A stretch of 6,287 nucleotides of DNA, from the NCBI RefSeq assembly GCF_946481715.1, contig NZ_CAMLOV010000243.1, positions 1 through 6,287 on the forward strand, read 5' to 3'. How positions within the stretch are numbered: position 1 is the stretch's first letter; each line of letters begins with the position of its first letter. A program made the translations under genes and the position numbers. Below the pieces are notes generated by a model. The model had not been told where the DNA came from. It made no database searches and saw only the letters and a list, made by a program, of their open reading frames with translations. The stretch comes from an uncultured Mucilaginibacter sp. (GTDB taxonomy: Bacteria > Bacteroidota > Bacteroidia > Sphingobacteriales > Sphingobacteriaceae). Below, piece after piece: positions 1-4,326 of this stretch.

Positions 1-290
1 ACTTTGCCTGGCCAACCGCCGAAATTGCCGTAATGGGGGCCAAAGGCGCTGCCGAAATTATCTTTAAACGCGAGATCAGCACAGCTGAAGACCCGGAAGC
101 GAAATGGCGCGAAAAAGAACAGCAGTACGCTGATATCTTCGCCAACCCCTATCGCGCCGCAGAGCGGGGCTTTATCGATGAAGTGATAGAACCCGCCGAA
201 ACCCGCATAAAACTCATACACGCATTTAAAATGCTGGAGAATAAAGTGGTAAACAATCCGAAGAAGAAGCACGGGAATATACCGTTGTAG
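1..290 (+). CDS. Acyl-CoA carboxylase beta (carboxyltransferase) subunit, C-terminal fragment
   Basis: This is the 3' end of a gene that begins upstream of the window; 95 residues are readable from base 3 to the TAG stop. The reading opens with FAWPTAEIAVMGAKGAAEIIF, the conserved tail segment of the beta subunits of propionyl-/acetyl-/methylmalonyl-CoA carboxylases and related decarboxylases (carboxyltransferase family). The NPYRAAERGFIDEVIEPAETR segment that follows is also typical: it ends the crotonase-like fold, and the enzyme terminates shortly after. In the family this subunit moves the carboxyl group from carboxybiotin to an acyl-CoA in the cytoplasm. Propionyl-CoA carboxylase is the likeliest form, but the substrate-determining part is outside the window, so no symbol is given. 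The ATG at 33 is an internal methionine, not the start. The next gene follows after 28 bp. Confidence 0.93.
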   Translation, partial: FAWPTAEIAVMGAKGAAEIIFKREISTAEDPEAKWREKEQQYADIFANPYRAAERGFIDEVIEPAETRIKLIHAFKMLENKVVNNPKKKHGNIPL

Positions 291-318
291 GTTGAGATGG
301 CAGCATAGAGATTAACCC

Positions 319-768
319 ATGTTTGAATTTACGCATAATACTAAGCAGTCCCTTATAAACGCGGGGTGGTATCCTGAACGTTACGTCAATATTGATTTTT
401 ACAAAGAGCGCCTTCTGGAAGATAATTATAAAATCTTCCAGAAAGTGGAACAATTCTTACATCAATATGGAGGAGTAAGCATAAAATTTCAACTCCTAAA
501 CGGAGCTGCGGATGTGTTACACTTCAATGCTGCAAAAGCAACTGGTGATGTAGACCCTTTATGGGCACAAGATGATTATTACAATCGTTTGGGAGGGAAG
601 GAACTGTGCGTGATTGGCCAAGCCTATACAGATCACATGACGGTTATGATGGATGAGGGCGGAAACGTGTATGGAGGTTTTGATGACTATCTTGGTTTTG
701 TTGCACGTAGCGGGGAAGAAGCTATTGAAGCTATATGTTCGCTAATACCCATTAAAGAAATAAAATAA
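319..768 (+). CDS. SUKH-3 family (immunity-type) protein
   Basis: A 149-residue soluble protein with no signal peptide or membrane segment. It matches the SUKH-3 pattern I know from polymorphic-toxin immunity proteins: an N-terminal helix with AGWYPER (residues 15-21), a FLHQYGGVSIKF segment (46-57), a hydrophobic CVIGQAY strand (97-103), an acidic MDEGGNVYGGFDDY segment (111-124) and a closing helix, SGEEAIEAI (131-139). SUKH proteins generally bind and neutralise cognate toxins, often nucleases or deaminases delivered between cells; that role is inferred here. No toxin, RHS/YD-repeat protein or secretion gene lies nearby, so it appears to be an orphan. By hand count GC is about 43% over bases 361-720, against about 57% over 61-180 in the gene before it, which fits horizontal acquisition. 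The ATG at 319 is the natural start because the AGWYPER motif follows within 20 residues. A housekeeping SMI1/KNR4-like role cannot be excluded. Confidence 0.8.
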   Translation: MFEFTHNTKQSLINAGWYPERYVNIDFYKERLLEDNYKIFQKVEQFLHQYGGVSIKFQLLNGAADVLHFNAAKATGDVDPLWAQDDYYNRLGGKELCVIGQAYTDHMTVMMDEGGNVYGGFDDYLGFVARSGEEAIEAICSLIPIKEIK

Positions 769-818
769 TGGCGTTGCCAACTCCGGGGCGAAATTGTTGA
801 TCGCAAAATAAAATCAAT

Positions 819-1649
819 ATGATACCTACCCAACACCAAAAAGCACTCGCCTTTAAAGCCCTACACCAGCGCAACGGTATATTTACGATCCCCAACCCAT
901 GGGATGCCGGCTCGGCACGGATACTGGCGAGCCTGGGCTTTGAAGCGCTCGCTACTACCAGCGCGGGACTGGCGTATTCATTAGCCAAGCCTGATGGCGA
1001 GGGCGTAGTTACGTTGCAGGAAGCATTGGCCAACAGTGAGGCTATTAGTGCGGCGGTTAACCTGCCAATTTCTGCCGACCTGGAGAATGGTTATGCCGAT
1101 GATCCCGAAGAATGCGCAAAGGCTATACTGCTTGCTGCGAAAGCAGGCGTTGTGGGCGGTTCGATAGAAGATGCAACGGGCAAGGCAGATGCACCGATTT
1201 ACCCTTTTGAATTATCGGTAGAACGCATCCGCGAAGCGGTTAAAGCTGCCGCGAGCTTGCCCTTTCCATTTATGCTTACCGCGAGGGCGGAGAATTTGAT
1301 ACACGGCGTTATCGATTTAAAGGATACTATAAAAAGGTTAGAGGCTTATGCCGAGGCAGGTGCCGACGTGCTTTTCGCCCCGGGGCTAAACTCTGCCGGG
1401 GATATTGCAACTGTTGTAAAAGCAGTTTCACCAAAGCCGGTTAATGTAGTAATGGGTTTATCGGGCGTGAGTTTTTCGCTTAACCAATTAGAAGACCTGG
1501 GTGTAAAAAGGGTAAGTTTGGGTTCGTCATTAGCGCGTGCAGCGTACGGAGCCCTCATAAATGCTGCATCAGAAATAAAAAATACCGACACCTTTCACTT
1601 TGCTAAGGGGATAATCGCGTACGCGGACTTGAATAAGCTATTGAAGTAA
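819..1649 (+). CDS. PEP mutase / isocitrate lyase superfamily enzyme
   Basis: A 276-residue cytoplasmic TIM-barrel enzyme of the phosphoenolpyruvate mutase/isocitrate lyase superfamily. Visible landmarks in order: NPWDAGSARILASLGFEALATTSAG (26-50), ending in the substrate-contacting TTSAG; the metal-site strand ISADLENGYADDPEE (84-98), with D87 and E89; GGSIEDATG (113-121), with E117 and D118; and LTARAEN (153-159), with R156. The KKCGH-type loop with the catalytic cysteine of isocitrate and methylisocitrate lyases is absent: after IED the chain runs through ATGKADAPIYPF. It is therefore neither of those lyases. It resembles the widespread PEP-mutase-like group, some of whose members cleave or decarboxylate 2-oxo acids such as oxaloacetate; the substrate cannot be read from the sequence. 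Length is normal for that group. The start has only an A-rich leader (aaaataaaatcaat) and no Shine-Dalgarno, as usual in Bacteroidota. The stop lies 5 bp from the end of the convergent XRE gene. Confidence 0.88.
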   Translation: MIPTQHQKALAFKALHQRNGIFTIPNPWDAGSARILASLGFEALATTSAGLAYSLAKPDGEGVVTLQEALANSEAISAAVNLPISADLENGYADDPEECAKAILLAAKAGVVGGSIEDATGKADAPIYPFELSVERIREAVKAAASLPFPFMLTARAENLIHGVIDLKDTIKRLEAYAEAGADVLFAPGLNSAGDIATVVKAVSPKPVNVVMGLSGVSFSLNQLEDLGVKRVSLGSSLARAAYGALINAASEIKNTDTFHFAKGIIAYADLNKLLK

Positions 1650-1654
1650 AGAAA

Positions 1655-2011
1655 TTACCCAACCTGTTGCTGCGGGCTGTTCTGCTTAATTTCCTGCAAT
1701 TCCAACTCGTAAGCACGCATGCGGGCGTGGAGGATGTCTACCTCGGTGCGCAGCATTTGTATTTCGGTGATGAGTTTGGCAGATTCGGGCTTGTGGATGT
1801 TTTTTTCGCCGGTGCCGAGGATGAGCCATTCGGGCGAGTATTTAAGCTGGAAACAAAGTTTGCGGATAAGGTAATAGCTAATGTCCTGTTTCTTATTGAT
1901 CACCTTGCTGATGAAGCCCTGGTCTACCCCAATAGCATTTGCCAGTGCAAGCTGGCCGCCATGCTCCTTAACAATAACCTTTATCCGTTTTACAACTGCG
2001 TCGTCCGACAT
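1655..2011 (-). CDS. XRE-type helix-turn-helix regulator with C-terminal coiled coil
   Basis: A 118-residue protein starting from ATG at 2009-2011. An in-frame TTG at 2024-2026 would add five residues (leading to HPKI before the ATG), but it falls in a possible promoter box and is less likely. Residues 5-66 form a Cro/C1-type HTH domain: VVKRIKVIVKEHGG, then the HTH core QLALANAIGVDQGFISKVIN (20-39), then the closing helices. The PEWLILGTGEKN segment (60-71) is a common end to this domain in Bacteroidota phage-repressor-like regulators. Residues 77-110 (SAKLITEIQMLRTEVDILHARMRAYELELQEI) show spaced leucine/isoleucine/methionine positions, consistent with a dimerising coiled coil. No peptidase or ligand-binding domain is present, so it probably acts as a dimeric DNA binder. 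Targets are unknown. It lies downstream of the CstB-like gene on the same strand, 119 bp away, across the heptamer repeat element. Confidence 0.85.
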   Translation of the reverse strand: MSDDAVVKRIKVIVKEHGGQLALANAIGVDQGFISKVINKKQDISYYLIRKLCFQLKYSPEWLILGTGEKNIHKPESAKLITEIQMLRTEVDILHARMRAYELELQEIKQNSPQQQVG

Positions 2012-2023
2012 AATCTTCGGGTG

Positions 2024-2031
2024 CAATTATA
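2024..2031 (-). promoter_or_regulatory. Possible -7 promoter box for the XRE gene
   Basis: On the minus strand this reads TATAATTG, one mismatch from the Bacteroidota -7 consensus TAnnTTTG, with 12 bp between it and the ATG at 2011. No convincing -33 TTTG is visible at the expected spacing, where heptamer copies sit instead. Weak support. Confidence 0.3.
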
Positions 2032-2033
2032 GT

Positions 2034-2131
2034 AAAAAAGTTCATAGTTCATGGATGATGGTTCATAGTTGCTGAAAACTTCATAGCTGATGATTGATTG
2101 TGGCTTCCGCCATGAACGATCACCTATGAAC
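2034..2131 (-). terminator. Fold-back heptamer element with T-run (terminator-like)
   Basis: Read on the minus strand, this begins at the last base of the TAG stop of the CstB-like gene. The first arm is GTTCATAG (2131-2124), a 6-nt spacer, then GTTCATGG (2117-2110). The matching arm CCATGAACTATGAAC lies at 2054-2040 and is followed immediately by TTTTTT (2039-2034). The arms can pair over 15 bp with one 6-nt bulge. The 55-nt loop carries further copies of the motif. Position directly after a stop codon and the trailing T-run suggest termination of the upstream transcript. However, the arms are AT-rich and the loop is long for an intrinsic terminator, so a repeat-derived element without this role is also possible. 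Confidence 0.45.
2040..2131. repeat. GTTCATA-type degenerate heptamer repeats, direct and inverted
   Basis: Direct copies on the plus strand are GTTCATAG at 2040, GTTCATGG at 2047, GTTCATAG at 2061 and CTTCATAG at 2079. Inverted copies are CCATGAAC at 2110 and CTATGAAC at 2124. From 2040 to 2074 the sequence parses as successive 7-nt units (GTTCATA, GTTCATG, GATGATG, GTTCATA, GTTGCTG), so part of it is a decayed heptamer tandem. It fills nearly the whole gap between the two minus-strand genes. It could be a dispersed intergenic repeat, a terminator, or binding sites for the adjacent regulator; nothing here decides between these. Confidence 0.7.
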
Positions 2132-3465
2132 TAAACCCACTCCTTCACTGCTTCGCTCAAATCATAAACTGGGACAGCTTTAATTTTGGCAGCTATAATG
2201 CCCGATGCGGCGGCGGAACGGTAACCGGCGGCGCAGTGCACCACAATGGGTTTATCGGCAGGTATCTCGCTTATGCGCTCGCGTAGTTCGGGCAATGGGA
2301 TGGTTAAGGCATCGGTAAATAATTTACCAGCGTTAATTTCTGCCCAGTTGCGGGCATCTATAATGGTATAATCGCCGGTGTGGGCTTTAAATTCGCCTAA
2401 GTTTATAATAGCAGATTTTACCGTAGCACTATCCGGCGTAAGCAAGGCAGCTTTAATGTTTTTTTCGTAGCCGATCTTCGCCGTTTTGCGAATGATGACA
2501 TCCAGTTCTTCATCTGTATTGGCTATCAAATAAAACGCCTCATCAGGGCCTACTACCGATCCCAGCCAGGTTTCAAACTTCTCGCCATCCTGCAGGTTGA
2601 TGCTGTTTTTTATATGCCCCTTGCGATATAAAACGCTTGGGCGGGTATCTATCACCAGTACGCCTTTTTCTAATTCGATATTATTAACAGCTTTAACAAC
2701 GTTGTTGATGCTTTCGGCAAAGTTTGGTGCGCCGGTTTTGTTCAACTCTACATCATAGCCAAAGTATTTTGGCATAAAGGGCTGGTCGGCCATAAGGGTT
2801 TGCACAAATTTCAGCTCGTCCATCAGTTGCAGCGCGTAGTTCTCGCGCAACTCTTTACCAATGGTGGTTTGCAGGTCGGGGCTCATGCTTTTACCGCAAA
2901 GCGAACCGGGGCCATGTGCCGGGTAAACCGTAACATCCTTTGGCAATACCATCAGTTTTTCGCGGGTGCTGTGGTACATATCGCGGGCAAGCTCTTCTTT
3001 TTTCGCAGTGATGTTTCCTGCGGTTTCGCGCAGGTCGGGGCGCCCTACATCGCCTGCAAACAGGGTGTCGCCGGTAAATATGGCGCAGTCCTTGCCTTTT
3101 TCATCCTCCAGTAAAATACAGATAGAATCGGGCGAGTGCCCGGGGGTGTTGATGGCTTTTAGCTTAATATCATCCAGTTGTATCACGTCGCCGTCATCAA
3201 AGGTTTCGTGCGGGAAGGTGCCCCCAGCAAGCTTGCTTGCGTAAATAACAGCGCCTGTAGTTTGGTGTATCTCCAGATGCGAGCTCACAAAATCGGCATG
3301 GGGGTGGGTTTCTATCACGCCCAAAATATCGGCGCTGTGTATACCGGCAAAATCGTAGTAAGGCTGCGGGTCGCGGGCGGGGTCTATCACCACCATGCGG
3401 CCATTGCGGATAATGGCATAAGATGCGTGGGCCAAGCCCTTATCATAAAACTGATTAATTATCAT
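2131..3465 (-). CDS. CstB-like persulfide dioxygenase-rhodanese fusion protein
   Basis: A 444-residue protein starting from ATG at 3465; an in-frame TTG at 3483 would add six residues but sits in the promoter box. Residues 1 to about 205 are a metallo-beta-lactamase fold of the ETHE1/persulfide dioxygenase type: THPHADF (H54, H56, D58), TPGHSPDS (H110), FTGDTLFAGDVGRPDL (D133) and YPAHGPGSLCGKSM (H184, C190). By analogy with ETHE1, the mononuclear iron ligands should be H54, H110 and D133. Two rhodanese domains follow. The first (about 260-350) has VIDTR and GHIKNSINL but no active-site cysteine where LIANTDEE stands. The second (about 365-444) has IIDARNW and an intact loop HCAAGYRS with C411. 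This order and length match the CstB type of S. aureus, which oxidises low-molecular-weight persulfides and yields thiosulfate; that reaction is inferred here. Role: cytoplasmic sulfide/persulfide detoxification. No other sulfur-metabolism gene is in the window. It is divergent from the TPR protein gene. Confidence 0.9.
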   Translation of the reverse strand: MIINQFYDKGLAHASYAIIRNGRMVVIDPARDPQPYYDFAGIHSADILGVIETHPHADFVSSHLEIHQTTGAVIYASKLAGGTFPHETFDDGDVIQLDDIKLKAINTPGHSPDSICILLEDEKGKDCAIFTGDTLFAGDVGRPDLRETAGNITAKKEELARDMYHSTREKLMVLPKDVTVYPAHGPGSLCGKSMSPDLQTTIGKELRENYALQLMDELKFVQTLMADQPFMPKYFGYDVELNKTGAPNFAESINNVVKAVNNIELEKGVLVIDTRPSVLYRKGHIKNSINLQDGEKFETWLGSVVGPDEAFYLIANTDEELDVIIRKTAKIGYEKNIKAALLTPDSATVKSAIINLGEFKAHTGDYTIIDARNWAEINAGKLFTDALTIPLPELRERISEIPADKPIVVHCAAGYRSAAASGIIAAKIKAVPVYDLSEAVKEWV

Positions 3466-3480
3466 AGCGTATTGTGGCCG

Positions 3481-3488
3481 CAAAGATA
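3481..3488 (-). promoter_or_regulatory. -7 promoter element of the CstB-like gene
   Basis: On the minus strand this reads TATCTTTG, an exact match to the Bacteroidota sigma-ABfr -7 consensus TAnnTTTG, with 15 bp between it and the ATG at 3465. Transcription would start roughly 10 nt before the ATG, giving a very short leader. No good -33 TTTG is visible upstream. The placement supports the ATG at 3465 over the TTG at 3483, which overlaps the box. Confidence 0.55.
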
Positions 3489-3596
3489 ATAGTTTGGGTG
3501 GAATGATGGGAGAGGGGAATGTTGGATGGGGGTAAAGATTGTAGTGCCAAATTCCGGTAATATTTTATACCTTTTAACTTTATTTGCTAATAATTT

Positions 3597-4085
3597 ATGG
3601 CCTCTTCACCTACACCTTTTGCTCGTACGCAACAAATATGGTATTATATGATCCCACGGTTATTGTTGTTGCTGTCTCTTTTCTACTTGTTCTCCATATT
3701 TTCTGTTGAGGACGAATTCGCCGTAATGTTGGGTGCGGTGGTGGTTTATTATTTTATTATTTATTGCCTGCGAAACTTAGTTGCCTCAGAGCATCGAAAA
3801 GCTATCAACACGCTTAAGAAAGGGAATTACGAAGCAGCTATGGCCAGCTTTAAAAAGAGCACCCAATTTTTTACCGATAATGCCTGGGTGGATAAATACC
3901 GCGCTATAACTATGCTTAGCGCTTCAAAGAAAACGTACCGAGAAATGGCTTTATGCAATATTGGATTTTGTTTAACCCAAACTAAAAGAGGGGCGGAAGC
4001 AATTGAAATATATAAGGATGTGTTGCGGCAATATCCCGAAAATGATATTGCTATAACGGCATTACGCACGCTGGAGTCGGTATAG
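3597..4085 (+). CDS. Small membrane protein with two TM helices and a TPR-like tail
   Basis: A 162-residue protein that I do not recognise as a named family. After a short polar N-terminus it has two hydrophobic stretches, about residues 20-36 (IPRLLLLLSLFYLFSIF) and 41-59 (FAVMLGAVVVYYFIIYCLR). They are joined by a tight acidic turn (SVEDE), so this looks like a helical hairpin with both ends probably in the cytoplasm. Residues 66-162 are helical and tetratricopeptide-like: KAINTLKKGNYEAAMASFKKS (68-88) resembles one TPR, and MALCNIGFCLTQTKRGAEAIEIYKDVLRQYPEN (117-149) resembles a second with the typical A..IY..L...P ending. Such tails usually bind other proteins, so a membrane-anchored scaffold is possible, but no partner is indicated. 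The ATG at 3597 is preceded by an AT-rich leader without a Shine-Dalgarno. It is divergent from the CstB-like gene, with 131 bp between their starts. Confidence 0.8.
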   Translation: MASSPTPFARTQQIWYYMIPRLLLLLSLFYLFSIFSVEDEFAVMLGAVVVYYFIIYCLRNLVASEHRKAINTLKKGNYEAAMASFKKSTQFFTDNAWVDKYRAITMLSASKKTYREMALCNIGFCLTQTKRGAEAIEIYKDVLRQYPENDIAITALRTLESV

Positions 4086-4326
4086 TCCCTACCTATTAAA
4101 CCACTTAATCACCACCGATAACCTCGATAATTTTAGCATAGCTGCCAGTAAACGGTTGAGTTGAATTGTTTTCATATCTGTGCTGCGATATACATTATAA
4201 ACTACTGCGCATTTATATTATTATCAGCAAGGCTTATAAATAGTCATTCTTAATAGTAGTGCGCACGCAAAACTCTATCTGCTTTAAGCCTTAACAATTT
4301 GGCGCAAATAGTTATTTTTGCGGGCT
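4086..4326. other. Intergenic region upstream of valS with a weak inverted repeat
   Basis: These 241 bp hold no convincing open reading frame, tRNA or known riboswitch. An inverted repeat is visible: ATTTATA (4211-4217) pairs with TATAAAT (4235-4241), and outside it ACTACT (4201-4206) can pair with AGTAGT (4255-4260). Each of the two outer arms is followed by GCGC. The stems are short and separated by unequal internal loops, so the structure is weak. The valS promoter element lies at the right-hand end. No T-box motif of the kind found before tRNA synthetase genes in Firmicutes was seen. Confidence 0.5.
4313..4320 (+). promoter_or_regulatory. -7 promoter element of valS
   Basis: TATTTTTG matches the Bacteroidota -7 consensus TAnnTTTG exactly and lies only 6 bp before the valS ATG. 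A TTTG at 4298-4301 is present, but its 11-bp spacing is shorter than expected for a -33 box. If the element is used, transcription would begin at or next to the start codon. Confidence 0.5.

Noticed and set aside
291..318. Hairpin GGTT...AACC between the carboxylase and SUKH-3 genes as a terminator
   Set aside because: The stem is only about 4 bp and no T-run follows.
226..453. Minus-strand open frame spanning the end of the carboxylase gene and the start of the SUKH-3 gene
   Set aside because: It overlaps two real genes on the opposite strand and its translation has no recognisable domain.
1667..2032. Plus-strand open frame of about 120 codons opposite the XRE gene
   Set aside because: It is the antisense of a well-supported HTH protein, and its translation has no recognisable motifs.
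2040..2131. Repeated TTCATAG units considered as a CRISPR array
   Set aside because: The units are only 7-8 nt, unevenly spaced and in both orientations, with no spacer-sized unique segments and no cas genes.
2800..3489. Several plus-strand open frames within the CstB-like gene
   Set aside because: They lie antisense to a protein with clear catalytic motifs throughout and overlap one another, so they are shadows of its codon bias.
3539..3586. Plus-strand promoter for the TPR gene (TAccTTTT at 3568 or TTTATTTG at 3579)
   Set aside because: Each has one mismatch to the -7 consensus and no -33 element at an acceptable distance. In this AT-rich stretch such matches are expected by chance.
4086..4326. 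T-box riboswitch before valS
   Set aside because: No T-box sequence, specifier-loop architecture or terminator/antiterminator pair is visible, and the likely promoter lies at the start codon, leaving no leader.
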